Source: Rhizophagus clarus (Eukaryota > Glomeromycota > Glomeromycetes > Glomerales > Glomeraceae). Taken from it: a stretch of DNA of 64,000 bases. Positions 21,819 to 33,375 of the stretch are shown here, piece by piece. Made by a program: the position numbers and the translations under genes. The stretch is from contig BLAL01000274.1 in NCBI GenBank assembly GCA_015698045.1, positions 1,426,001 to 1,490,000 of the forward strand, in the 5' to 3' direction. Positions within the stretch are counted from its first letter, which is position 1, and each line of letters begins with the position of its first letter. The notes under the pieces were generated by a model. That model was not told the origin of the DNA, ran no database searches, and was given only the letters and a program-made list of their open reading frames with translations.

Positions 21819-22672
21819 TAATTATCTTCGCTGTTCCCTTATAGTTTCATATCATACTAATTCTATTAGTATTATAATCGAAGATAAAGATAATCTGCTT
21901 TTTAACTTTAATATTTTGTTTATGCAAGTTCTTTAACATTTTATTACTTTTTTCATGCCAAATAGCATGCCTTAAGTATTCATTATTAACTTTTTTATGA
22001 CATACATGACAATTGTCACTCATAGATAAATAATAAGTCTGTTGAAATTTTATATGATAAAGATATTTAAATTAGTATACTTATTGTTTCTTTCATTGTA
22101 ATTTATAAATAATAATTGTTAGAAATGGAAAAATATTAAAATAAGTAAGCCTTAACAGTTTAATTATTTTACGATCTAACAGCTAAATACTAATTTTATT
22201 CAGTTTTAAATCATTCCTTAAATATGAAATGAAATAAATTTTATCATTAAAAAATTACTTGGTAAACACTAAACTTCGAAATTGGAATTTTTATTGCGAT
22301 TAAGTTATAATTCGTTAATATTAACGCAGGTATAAAGTTATAATTATTTAACCAGATAAATATGTAATAAAAGAACTTATAACTAATAACCTGAATTTAT
22401 ATACTGTATTATAACCTAAATTTATATTTTATACATAATCAATTTATTAAAATCTGATACATCTTGATTAAGAGTATTACTACGACAACTGACAATCTCT
22501 CTTGACATTTTACATGCGAGATGAAACAAACCCGCTTTTTTTGGTTGCTTGTAATGAACAAATAAAATTTTGCACGTTATTATTATTTTTTTTTCTTTGT
22601 TTTCTCTGTTTTCCCATAAAAAAAAAAAATAGATTCAGTATTTAAACATATTTCTCAGTATTAATCCCATAT

Positions 22673-22739
22673 AAAACGTAAGATACTGAAGTTACGTTTT
22701 ATAATATTGTGAGATACGGAAATTGACCAGTTCCGTATC
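22673..22739. repeat. Two adjacent perfect 9-bp hairpins
   Basis: AAAACGTAA (22673-22681) pairs with TTACGTTTT (22692-22700), and GATACGGAA (22713-22721) pairs with TTCCGTATC (22731-22739). ACTGAA/TTCAGT words around them could pair further. Short related ATTCAGTAT words flank on the left. Function unknown; possibly a remnant of a palindromic element. Confidence 0.5.
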
Positions 22740-22884
22740 TTTCAGTATAAATTCCATTGATATAAAGAAGTGTCTATTTTTTTAATAAGGTTTTGGCGGA
22801 TTATGAAATACAATAGAACTTGATTCATTCTAGTGTGATTTATTTATATATAAGCATTTGGTTTAATATTGACACCATTATATT

Positions 22885-23232
22885 GGGCGTCTTCACAAAT
22901 TGCATGATTAGGATCAGATTAGGATTGAGATTAGGATTAGCCTGAGATTAAGATTAACTAACGTTCAATCTTACTTCACAAAATTAATCATGATTGAATT
23001 TATTAAACAGAATTTAGTTATCCATTATAAATTCAACTGAAATTAAGATATTACATTAGAAAAATTCATTTTTCATTCCTAATTTTACTCAGTGAGCAAG
23101 ATTGAAGTTACATATGAAATTTCAATCATGATTAGCTTGAGATTAGCCTTAATCTCAACCATGTTTTTCGTGAAACCAGATTAACCTTTAATCTCAATCT
23201 TAATCTCAATCACGCAATTTGTGAAGACACCC
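22885..23232. mobile_element. MITE, 348 bp, TIR GGGYGTCTTCACAAATTGC, 3-bp TSD
   Basis: The left end begins GGGCGTCTTCACAAATTGC, and the right end is the inverse of GGGTGTCTTCACAAATTGC. Similarity continues inward for about 45 bases through GATTAG/GAGATTA-type repeats. The element is flanked by ATT on both sides (22882-22884 and 23233-23235). A 3-bp duplication and GGG...-type ends are compatible with PIF/Harbinger-like elements, but the usual TTA/TAA target is not matched exactly. It has no coding capacity, so any mobility would depend on a transposase elsewhere. Confidence 0.8.
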
Positions 23233-24047
23233 ATTATTAAATAATAGTTAATAAATATAATTTTAGGATTTATTTTTATCAATGAACGTGTCACCTATAC
23301 CATGTTCATGAAAAAATCCTATTAAACTTGAAAACCAATCATCTTCATTTTCAATGATTTTCCATCAATTTTAAAATGATTTTAAGATTCTTTTTATTAG
23401 AATTAAAAAAATCTTGTACCTCATTTGTTTAAAATATTTTCAAGATTTTTATAATTATTTATTTATTATAATATGATGACAAAAATCTTTTAAAAATTCT
23501 TTTAGAAAATTTTCATCAACATTTAAAGTATCCTTTGATGACATTGTGTCTTGAAAATTTTATGAATGGTGTTTTTTTTTTTTTTCGGAAAAAAAAAGTT
23601 AATAATTAAAAGCTAGAGTGGTCGTTAAGATGCGTCAACTTTAATATTGCGGCACGGGTACACTACATTGCCTTTTTTTGCTTTGTAATTGTAATATGAT
23701 AAAGATACAATGAGATGTGGTGTAACAATGATGATAAATTTACACCAAACTTTGTAAAGTCTCTTTCTATAGTAATATAATAAAGTAATTGTTGAAGGTA
23801 AAAGAAATTCTTTATCGCGTAACTAATTACGTATAGCGACGTAAATTTCGATAAGTCGCACGAATATCACGTAATATTAAAAAATGGATATCAATATAGT
23901 TTTAGTATCATACCTTATCTACATATGTGTCTTATAATATGTCCGCGTCATTACTATTGTAATGACAAGTTTTATTTATTTGACCAAACTTAAAAGGATT
24001 AGTTGAACGTTGCTGTGCAACTGTAATATGCTTTATTGGGATCATCC

Positions 24048-24069
24048 TTTTTTTTTCCTTTAAAAAAAA
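24048..24069 (+). promoter_or_regulatory. T-tract/A-tract junction before kinase start
   Basis: A T-run (interrupted by CC) passes into eight A's about 40 bases before the ATG at 24110. Same architecture as before other starts in the window; promoter role inferred. Confidence 0.4.
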
Positions 24070-24109
24070 CACATTCTGTTTATCCACAAAATTGATATCA
24101 TAATCTAGT

Positions 24110-25569
24110 ATGGACGAATTTAAGCTTGATGATAATGTATTTGAACAAATTAAAAGTTTTAACCATAAGAACTTAACTAAGGAACAAAAATTGAGAATTG
24201 ATAAGTTAATATTAAATGAAGAATTAAAAAAACGTTACAAAAACAATGGTTTATGCAAAGAATGTAAGCAACTTAAAGCTTCTCCTTTATGTTGCCAATG
24301 TAAATTTCAAAAAAATTTTAAAAATTGGGCTAGTGGAAACCATGAAATTGATGAGTTTATTCAAAGTGTACAAGTTAATGCTAAAGGGGATGAAATTTTA
24401 GAGTGGATTGAATATGATAGATTTGAAAATGTTGAATATTTATCCAAAGGAGGATTTGGAACTATTTATAAAGCAATTTGGAAGGATGGGTATATAACAG
24501 AATGGGATTCTGAAAATAATCAATGAAAAAGAAGTAAAATGTGGGTTAAGGATTAAAGAAAATTTTCCATTTGTCGTAAAATGTTTGCATAACTCTCAAA
24601 ATATTACATCCGATTTTCTAAAAGAAGTAAGCTACTTATTTACATATAATTTCAAGTCATTTTCCCTTTTATAAATGCTAAATTAATTATTAATTAATAT
24701 TATCTATTATTAATTTTTTATTTTAGGTTGGATTGCACGTTATTATTGATTCACCTTGCATAATTCGTTGTTACGGTATTACTAAAGATCCAGAATCTAA
24801 CGATTTTATGATGGTGATGGCATATGCAGAAAATGGTAGTTTAAGACACCATTTAAATAATAATTTTAATTCAATGAAGTGGGAAGAAAAGTTGAAAATT
24901 TTAATGAGTATTGCATTTGGACTTTATAAAATTCATAAAAATAGATTAGTTCATCGTGATTTTCATTGTGGTAATATATTAAATAGTATCAATAATGTTG
25001 CTGATATTATTGATTTAGGATTATGTCGACCGGGAGTATTACCTTATGTAGCACCAGAAGTTTTAAAGGGAAAAGAATACACTCAAGAAAGTGATATTTA
25101 TGGATTTGGGATTATTGCATATGAAGTCTGTACAGGACTTCCTCCTTATCATGATATTGCTCATGATGAATTCTTAGCTATTAAAATTTGTCAAGTGCGT
25201 AGGCCAGGATCTAATTATAAAATTCCTCAATTAATTTTAAACATAATTAATCAATGTTGGAATGCAGATCCTTTAAAACGACCTAAAGCAAGAGAATTAA
25301 CCGATTTATTAGACGATTTGTTTTATTCAGCAGAAGTTTATGATGGTAGTCATGAAATCAAGAAACAAATTGAAGAAGCAGATAAAATTAATGAAAAGTT
25401 GGCTTCACCTTCATTATTGTATAATACTGGTACCACGCTTTCATATACTACAGACCCTCAAGCAATATACACAAGCAGACTTTTAGATTTCAAAAATCTC
25501 CCAGAACCAAAAAATACTATTGATAACAAGGATGATGATAACTCATTTGGAGAATATTCAGGTAATTAA
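24110..25569 (+). pseudogene. Tyrosine-kinase-like protein kinase, inactivated copy
   Basis: Two coding blocks: 24110-24626 and 24727-25569, with an intron GTAAGC...TTTTAG at 24627-24726. Residues 1-~85 hold a Cys pattern CKECKQ...CCQC and WASGNHEIDEFIQ, a combination I associate with the expanded Glomeromycotan kinases. A glycine loop SKGGFGTIYKAIW follows. The frame then meets a TGA at 24523-24525, and a one-base insertion near 24572 puts the downstream FVVKCL lysine segment in another frame, so exon 1 carries two disruptions. Block 2 keeps YGITKDP, HRDFHCGNIL, IDLGLC (DFG position), VLPYVAPEVL, SDIYGFG and the C-lobe. About a dozen or more residues of the activation loop expected between LCRP and GVLPYVAPE are missing. 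This is probably a pseudogene. Confidence 0.85.
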
Positions 25570-26479
25570 ATGATATATTTATAAATGTAATCCTTAAATA
25601 CTTTTAGTGAACAAGTATTTTTTATTCTTTTGAATCTATTAAATGGATTTCACAAAACTTAACTTTGATTCTGAAGGTGCTTTTTTATATTTACTAATTT
25701 TTAAAATAATTTCTTTTATTAATAATACTAATAAATTACCTTAATCCATTTTTATAGATAACTGATAAGGACAACTCAATGTGATAAGTATTTGTCATAA
25801 CAGAGTCCGTACAAAGTAATTAATTACTTAATAAAAAATATTAAATATCTTTTTTTAATTTGTAAGTAAAATGTATCAAAAAAGAAAAAAAGATTCATGT
25901 GACGCAATGATTCATGAGACAGTATATTTATTCATTCTCCTGAGAGCTAACAAACATGGTTGCTTAATTCACCTGCCAATGTTTCCTTCAACTATTTAAT
26001 TGTTTGGATGTAGTGCATACAGAAATGTCTATTGAAAAAAAACACTATCACTTTGATAACTCTAACAATAATAAATAAACTATAAATAACTAAAGAAGGT
26101 ATATCTTTATCTTGGGTAAATAGTCAAAAGCTTAAGAAGCGTAAAAGAAATCATTTGAGATGACAAATAATTCAAGGCCATTTCATTTAAATTAATGCAG
26201 ACTAAATTTACGAAAAATTGTATCATGCGATATATTTTATTTACAAAAAAGTTGAAATCTACTATATCACGGTGAAAATATATACTCACGTATAAGAATA
26301 GTTTTTATTTTTGATTTAATTTATAATGTTGATACAATTAATATTTAAAATTAATATGATATCATCTATTAAATTTATTAGGAATTTTGTTAATTAGTTA
26401 ACTTCAATGTCGGTGATGATAAAAGTAAAACAACTTCAAAATTAAAAACTATTACTATTTTTTTTAAATTCTACATTTC

Positions 26480-26830
26480 TTATCTTACAATTTGAGTAAT
26501 ATAATCTTTTAAGTTATTATCATTATTTTCAAAAATTGTAATCGCTTTTTGTTCATGATTATAAACTTCTGTATTATTATGGACCGACCTTCATTCTTGG
26601 GCATTTGTTCAGAGTTAAAATTATTCTTATTGCCACCTGGTACAGTACATTATATTTTCATTTTTTATTATAATTTTTAAACTTTTGCATAAAAGGAATC
26701 TAATAAAATAATGTCACAAATCCCGCTATCGCACCAGCCAGTATTGGCGCATTATTTGAGTTTGTTCCGAATACTATAGGTTCATTTGAAAGCTTAGCAT
26801 AAGTGGCGACGTTATACTCACAATAATAAA
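26480..26830 (-). pseudogene. Relic of the C-terminus of a membrane kelch-type protein
   Basis: On the minus strand, about 26830-26700 reads (in one frame) FGTNSNNAPILAGAIAGF, a transmembrane-like segment. About 26575-26480 reads EVYNHEQKAITIFENN down to a TAA at 26480-26482. Layout and wording resemble the membrane anchor and cytoplasmic tail of the kelch protein at 57018-58730. Stops and frame changes lie between the pieces, and no kelch repeats precede them, so it is at most a 3' fragment. Assignment rests on pattern only. Confidence 0.4.
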
Positions 26831-27447
26831 TGTCGATTCAAAAAAAACGACCTTTCTAAATGAATCCATTTTGATTTATTTTCATCAATCGGATTATTAT
26901 AAATAAATTTCTTAAATAGTAAATATAGATCGGTCCAACTTTTGATAATTGTTAAAAAAAAAAAAAGATTTTGTTAATTTTAAATACATGCTACTTCAGA
27001 ATTACTAGTACCTTTTTTTTTTCCTTTTATTGAACGCCAGATCCGATGAACGCCCCTAAGGACTAGCACCAAAGGATGACGCTATCTAACGGGTGACTTT
27101 CCTTTTGTGATTCCCTCCCCATTATATACAGATATCAATTACTATCAAGTAACATTTTTAACTACATATAACGAGGTATTGCGAAAGAAACTTTTAAAAC
27201 TAAAACTAAAAAAGCTACAAAAGAAAACTTCGTCGTAAACTTAATAGTTTTACCCCATATACTAGGCGCGTTTAAAATTTGGTCATGGGTCCATAATCGT
27301 ATATCGTGCGTGATGTGCAGAATTACTAGTACTTTAATGGAATGTTTACGTAACTTTTGTTTTTTATATACAGTATATTCACACGTGACAGATCACCAAT
27401 AAGTTACGGCACTGCGTGACACTTAATTTATAAATGTTGCACTTAAA

Positions 27448-27473
27448 TTTTTTTTTTTTTTTAAAAAAAAAAA
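27448..27473 (+). promoter_or_regulatory. T-tract/A-tract junction before Sel1 start
   Basis: About fifteen T's followed directly by eleven A's, 54 bases before the ATG at 27527. Confidence 0.45.
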
Positions 27474-27526
27474 TCATTATTATATCGCAAAATATTTTTA
27501 AAAAATATCTTTAAAAATAACAAAAA

Positions 27527-29890
27527 ATGTCCTTAAATAATATTATTTCAAAAGAAGATGAAAAATTCTTAAAAGAATTTTTAAAAGAATTTTATCGTCA
27601 AATTTTAAAAATAGAATATTATCCTAATTCCGAAAAGATTTTAAGTGAATGGATGAACAAATATTTTGATAATAATAAAACTGAAGCGAAAATGATTTTA
27701 AATTTAATGGAAAATCATGAAGAAAGTGAAAATTGGTTTTCAAGTTTAATAGGATTTTTTTATGAGAATAATATAGGTCTTGATGATATAGATAATAATA
27801 GTAACGATAAAAATAATTCAATGAAATTATATTCGTTATCAATTAATAAAGATAATCATATTAATTCTATGTATCATTTACTTAATATTATTATCGCAAA
27901 ATATTTGTTATCATTTCATTATTATAAGGATATTATTGGTAGTAAAAGAAATTTAATTGAAAAAGAATTGAATGTAATGTCATATAATCAGTTTGAAATT
28001 TTTAATGGATTGGAAATAAATTTATGTAAAGATGAGATAAATACTATGGAAAAATATTTTGAATTCAAAGATGATAATGATTTTAATGAAAATCAGAAAG
28101 ATTACGCCAAGAAGAAAGAGTTAGAAGAACTAAATAATTTAGGTTATTGTTATCAATTTGGGATAGGAAAGAATAAGAATAAATTTAAGGCGTTTGAATC
28201 TTATTTAAAATCAGCAGAAGGGGGAAATTTTGATGCACAAAATAATTTAGGATATTGTTATCAAAATGGAATTGGAATAACGAAAGATGAAAGAAAAGCA
28301 TTTGAATTATATTTTAAAGTTGCTAATGAGGGAAATTTACGTGCACTATATAATGTTGGAAATTGTTATCAGAATGGAATAGGAATAAATAAAGATAATA
28401 AAAAAGCTCTTGAATATTATGTCAAATCAGCCGAAGGAGGATATTCATCTGCACAATATATATTAGGTAGTTACTATCAAAATGGAATAGAAAAAGATTT
28501 AGAAAAGGCTATTTGTTGGTACATCAAAGCTGCAAATAATGGAAGCAAGGTTGCTCAGTTTAACCTAGGTAATTATTATAGTTATTATAAGATTGGTGAT
28601 GGTGTAAATAAAGATTCAAGAAAATCTTTTGAATATTATAAAAAATCGGCCAATCAAGAATATTTAGAAGCTCAATTTGAACTTGGATATTGTTATGAAT
28701 ATGGAATTGGTACTGATATTAATACATTAAAAGCATTTGAACTTTATGTAATTGCCGCTGTAAAAGGACATATTATTGCACAATATAATCTTGGTAATTA
28801 CTATGCAAGTGGTACTATTACACAAGTAGATTATGAAAAAGCTATTTACTGGTATACTAGGGCAGCGGAAAATGGAAATGAAATGGCGCAGTATGAGTTA
28901 GGTTATTATCATAGATATGGAATAGGAATTGAGAAAGATGGAAATAAATCATTTCAATATTTTAAAAAGTCAGCAGACAAAGATTATATAAAAGCTCAAT
29001 TTGAACTTGGGTATTGTTATGATAAAGGAATTGGAACTGAAATTGACAAGATAAAGGCATTTGAATTATATGAGATAGCAGCCAAAAAAGGTCATTCAAC
29101 TGCACAAAATAATCTTGGAGTTATATATGAAAATGGTACGGGACCGGGAAAAAACTTAGAAAAAGCTATTTATTGGTATAAAAAAGCAGCAAAAAAAGGA
29201 AACGTTGTAGCGCAATATAATTTAGGTGAATGTTACGAATTCGGAAATGGTGTGAATAAAGATCCAATTAAAGCATTTGAATATTTTAAGAAGTCTGCTG
29301 CAAAGGGAGATGTTGATTCAAAATTTCAACTTGGATACTATTATATAAATGGTATTGGAACTGAAATGGATCAAGAGAAAGGGTTTGAACTATACAATGA
29401 AGCAGCTGGAAATAATACCCTAATTCATATAATTGAAGATGAAGAAGAATTAGAGAGTGATTTAGATAAAGTTAGTTTTTGGTATCATAGAGCTGCAGAA
29501 TTTGACAATGATTTTGCATTATATAAATTAGGTACGTTTTATGAATTAGGAAAAGGTGTAAATGAAAATAAAGCTAGAGCATTAGATTTTTATAAAAAAT
29601 CAGCAGATCAAGGATTTATTGATGCTCAATATAAACTTGGATATTGTTACGAAAAAGGAATTGGAACCGATATTGATAAAGAAAAAGCATTTGAGATGTA
29701 TGAAATAGCTGCAGAAGGGGGAAACATTGACGCACAAATTAATCTTGCATCCTTATATGAACAAAGTGAAGAGACTGAAAAAAATATAGAAAATGCTATT
29801 TATTGGTACAGAAAAGCTGTAGAAAATGGATATCTAGATTGTCAGGACAAGTTAAATACTCTTTTGCATAAACAAGAAAATCAAAGTTAA
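27527..29890 (+). CDS. Sel1-repeat protein (787 aa)
   Basis: Single exon, ATG 27527 (MSLNNIISKEDEKFLKEFLK) to TAA 29888-29890. N-terminal family region 1-~200 with FYRQILKIEYYPNSEKILSEW, NWFSSLIGFFYENNIG and GLEINLCKDEINTMEKYFE. It is followed by about 16 Sel1 repeats ending with KNIENAIYWYRKAVENGYLD and a short hydrophilic tail. It shares the unusual SGTITQVDYEKAIYWY repeat with the 19482 gene. There is no signal peptide or membrane segment. It lies in the same orientation as the other cluster copies with about 5.7 kb between it and the preceding one. Scaffold or adaptor function is inferred from the fold; the partner is unknown. Confidence 0.93.
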   Translation: MSLNNIISKEDEKFLKEFLKEFYRQILKIEYYPNSEKILSEWMNKYFDNNKTEAKMILNLMENHEESENWFSSLIGFFYENNIGLDDIDNNSNDKNNSMKLYSLSINKDNHINSMYHLLNIIIAKYLLSFHYYKDIIGSKRNLIEKELNVMSYNQFEIFNGLEINLCKDEINTMEKYFEFKDDNDFNENQKDYAKKKELEELNNLGYCYQFGIGKNKNKFKAFESYLKSAEGGNFDAQNNLGYCYQNGIGITKDERKAFELYFKVANEGNLRALYNVGNCYQNGIGINKDNKKALEYYVKSAEGGYSSAQYILGSYYQNGIEKDLEKAICWYIKAANNGSKVAQFNLGNYYSYYKIGDGVNKDSRKSFEYYKKSANQEYLEAQFELGYCYEYGIGTDINTLKAFELYVIAAVKGHIIAQYNLGNYYASGTITQVDYEKAIYWYTRAAENGNEMAQYELGYYHRYGIGIEKDGNKSFQYFKKSADKDYIKAQFELGYCYDKGIGTEIDKIKAFELYEIAAKKGHSTAQNNLGVIYENGTGPGKNLEKAIYWYKKAAKKGNVVAQYNLGECYEFGNGVNKDPIKAFEYFKKSAAKGDVDSKFQLGYYYINGIGTEMDQEKGFELYNEAAGNNTLIHIIEDEEELESDLDKVSFWYHRAAEFDNDFALYKLGTFYELGKGVNENKARALDFYKKSADQGFIDAQYKLGYCYEKGIGTDIDKEKAFEMYEIAAEGGNIDAQINLASLYEQSEETEKNIENAIYWYRKAVENGYLDCQDKLNTLLHKQENQS

Positions 29891-30767
29891 AATCTATCTC
29901 AAAGTAAATTTATTTACTTATAAAATAATTTTTTTTTTTTGTTATTCTAGTCGTTTCATGGGTTTTTTATGTTTTAGAGAATTCGTTATTTATACTTTAT
30001 AGATTAATTAGAAGTTGGTTTTTAATTTCTACCAATTATCAAGGCAGAAATGAGATAAAGAGAACAATATTTACAAAAGAATTTACATTGAAAAACATTC
30101 AGTACATTAAACAATTCGACAACAGAATGAACAAAAAAAAAAAAACAATTCATAACAAATTGTGTGGATAGATGGTTAGGGAATTATATAGAAAGGGGTA
30201 TACTTAGTACATATAGAACAGTGGGATAAATTTAGATACAGTACAACATAGAAAATTTACAAATATTTGTAATAAACTCGATTACGATTTTAAATAAAAA
30301 GAAAAAAAAAAAATCTTGATCCATTTAACCGATAAGAGTTGAAACAAGTATAATTGTAAATGATTTTTATTAAATAATAATTGCCGTTTCCTAAATATCG
30401 TTAGAATATCGATATATCGATTTTACGTAATTTTTCAATCATTTTAATAAAAAACGTTGCATTGCGTCAGATTTACGATCCGTCAATCTGCATATGAATT
30501 TCACAAGTAATTCTTAGGAAAAAATGCGCGTTATCTAATGTTCATAGTTAAGCTTACTTTCTTTGGAAAGTGAGATTTTATACTATTGAGATACTTTAGT
30601 TAAATGGAGTATCGCTAAAAAAAAAATTTCATTCGACAAAATGTATTTATTTTCAGATCAAAGTAGTACAGTGTACAATATAACGACTATAACGTACAGT
30701 ACTTAAATCGCAATCACGTAGAATAACTTTTTCAACTTTTTTTCAGAATAAAACTTCCTGACGAGAA
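29891..30767. other. Intergenic, AT-rich
   Basis: Nothing recognised beyond A- and T-rich tracts; 5' flank of the dead Sel1 copy. Confidence 0.5.
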
Positions 30768-32297
30768 ATGTCCCTAAATAATGGTTCTATTATTATTTCA
30801 AAAGATGATGAAAATTTCTTAAAAAGAATTTTTAGAAGATTTTTATCGTCAAATCATTGGAATAAAATATTATCCAAAATTTGAAGATATTTTAAAGGAA
30901 TGGACGAATAATTATTTGAATCTTACATAACAAAATGATTCTAAAATTAATTTTAAAATTAATGAAAAATCATGAACAAAGTGAAAATTGGGTTTCAAGT
31001 TTAATAGGATTTTTTTTATGAACATGATAAAGTGATTCTTGATGATACAAATCGGATTGATGTATTTAAATTCTATTCATTATTATGATTATCAAGTATC
31101 AATTAACAAGGACGAAATTAACTTTATCTATCATTTATCTAATATTTTCATCGCAAAATATTTATTGTCATTTCTTTATTATAAAAATATTATTTTAGAT
31201 AAAAATAATGTTGTGACAAAGGAATTGAAAAGTACAAATGTAATGCCACATGATCAATTTGAATATTTTAATGGATTGGAAATAAATTTGTATAAAGACG
31301 AGTTAAGTACCATAGAACCGTGTTTGAAACACCAGACAAAAATCTTTATCAAAATCAAATGAAATATGTTAGAAAGAAAGAATTAATCAAACTAAATATT
31401 ATTACCGTTTTAAAAATGATGTACGCAGTTATATCTGAATAAAAAAAAAGAAACCCGAAAACCGGATGGAAACACGAACAAACAATGGATGAAAACCGAA
31501 GAACGTCGGTATTCGAATATTCAATCACGAATAAATTGCCCACTCCATTTTAAAAACGGCGATAATCTAGATTTCTGTTTTCATTTTGGAATAGGAAAAA
31601 GTAAAGATGAGTATAAAGCATTTAAATCTTATTTAAAATCGGCGGGAGGAGGAAATTTTGATGCACAAAATAATTAGCCTTTTGTTATCAAAATGGAATA
31701 GGAATTAATGGGGATGACAATAAGGCTCTTGAATATTACATTAAATCTGCTAAAGGCGAGTATTCACCTGCACAAAATATATTATTATCAAGATGGAATT
31801 GGGTTGGGAAAAGATTTAAAATAGTCTATTTACTGGTATAAAAAAAAGCAGCAGAAATAGAAATAAAAATCGCACAATATAATTTGATAAAGTTTATATG
31901 AATGGAGGGAATAGTGTACGAAATAGCAGCCAAAAAAGAACATGTTATTGCACAAAATAATCTTTAAGTTTTATATGAGAGAAAAACAATTTAGAAAAAG
32001 CCGTTTACTGGTATAACGAAGCAGCAAAAAAAGGATATAAAAAAGTACAATATAATTTAAGTGAATGTTATGAGCTAAGAAATGGTGTAATTAAAGTATT
32101 TGAATTTATTAAGAAATCCGCTGAAAATGAGCAAAGTTCCAACTTGGATATTATCATATAAATAGTATTGGGATTGAAATAAATAAAGAAAAAGGATTTG
32201 AACTATATAACGATGCTGCTGGGAGTAATATCCAAGTTAATATCATTGAAAGTGATAACAGATAAAGAATTAGTAAATGATTTAGTACAGTTAAGTA
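30768..32297 (+). pseudogene. Sel1-repeat gene of the cluster family, heavily degraded
   Basis: It begins like the intact paralogues (ATG 30768, MSLNNGSIIISKDDENFLK). Within about 60 bases an extra base shifts the frame, and fragments FYRQIIGIKYYPKFE, SLIGFF, FNGLEINLYKDE, KSKDEYKAFKSYLKSA and KEKGFELYNDAAGSN then follow in changing frames with stops. The family order is kept, but many Sel1 repeats are missing. Around 31,430-31,560 a stretch with no counterpart in the paralogues interrupts the junction between the N-terminal region and the first repeat. No continuous protein is possible. Confidence 0.9.
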
Positions 32298-33209
32298 AAT
32301 TCAAATTTAATAACATAAAATTAACTAATTTATATATTACCTAGTATTTTCTTAATTTCGACTAATTATTACAATTAAATTACGAAGTTAATAAAAGGAA
32401 CAGTGGCAAATGACTTAACAAATACATTTTTTATTGAGAAAAATAATTTTATATATTCGATATATCTTTTTATAGAGCTTAAAGGGTAAATTTCTAAAGA
32501 ATAAATAAAAATTTTTTTTTTTAAATTATAATAGCAACCAATTAGCAACTAAAAGCTCTGATCACCTGCAATCACATTTAAGTTTATTTCGTTCGTTTTG
32601 AGCTAATGTCCAAACATAAAAAGGTAAATAATTAGACCGGTTCAGGATTGTACAACCAATCCGGTCTGATCCAGTTCACCGATCCCAATCTTACTATGTG
32701 CATTTTAACTACGTGTGAATTAATTTAAATGAAGAATTGATCAAGGAAATTTACCTTTGAATTAGCGGACGAACATAATAAAATGTTTGGGCACCAATCG
32801 CATGTGAACAAAATAGCTAAAAAATACAGAATAAAGTACTATATTCTCACTCATTCAAATGACACGTATATCGAGTCTTTATTTATTTAATAATAGTACT
32901 TATGCTTAAAATTTTGTTTATTAATAAAAATAAAAAATTCTATTTATTCAACAGTAACTGGTAAGTAATAACTATCTATGTCTAAACGAGAAATTTTGTG
33001 ATAATAGAACTAATTATATTTTGACTTCAGAAATCTCATTCAAAACAGAATGAATTTGGGATAATTTTTGTATTTACTTTATCCTTATAAAAAACATGCT
33101 GAGACTATTTAATTATACGGGAAATTTATAATTCGAACAATGAACTTAATTCAAATTAACAACTTTCTCTCAGACTTTAAACTTCTCGACCACAATGGAT
33201 GCCGTCGAA
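32298..33209. other. Intergenic
   Basis: No gene recognised. 32,630-32,690 contains ACCGG/CCGGT words in inverted order (GACCGGTTCAGGATTG and CAATCCGGTCTGATCC), which look like a decayed repeat. Confidence 0.4.
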
Positions 33210-33375
33210 TATATTAAAGATAAAATATTATCCTAATTTTGACAAAAGATTATTTTTAAATAATTTTAGAGCATCATGAAGTGAAATTTGGTTTTTAAAT
33301 TTAAAATACTACTATTGTAAAATATTTATTCTCGTTTTATGTTATCGTAGATAAAAATATTGGGTCGCAGTAATT
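33210..33375 (+). pseudogene. Short relic of the Sel1-family 5' coding region
   Basis: Words matching the family N-terminal coding sequence appear in order: IKYYPNF-like (AAATATTATCCTAATTTTG at about 33221), AAAGATTATTTT, GAGCATCATGAAGTGAAA.TTGG and ATTGTAAAATATTTATTCTC. They are separated by deletions and frame changes. This is a second dead family member next to the 30768 pseudogene. Confidence 0.55.

Larger units (their letters stand above)
21819..24109. other. Intergenic with hairpins, a MITE and a T/A-tract promoter
   Basis: No coding gene recognised. It contains the paired hairpins at 22673-22739, the MITE at 22885-23232, a T-run/CGG/A-run at about 23572-23597 with no gene after it, and a T/A tract at 24048-24069 before the kinase pseudogene. 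Confidence 0.5.
25570..27526. other. Intergenic with a kelch relic
   Basis: Except for the minus-strand kelch-protein relic at 26480-26830, no gene was recognised. The 5' flank of the next Sel1 gene includes a T15/A11 tract at about 27448-27473. Confidence 0.45.
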
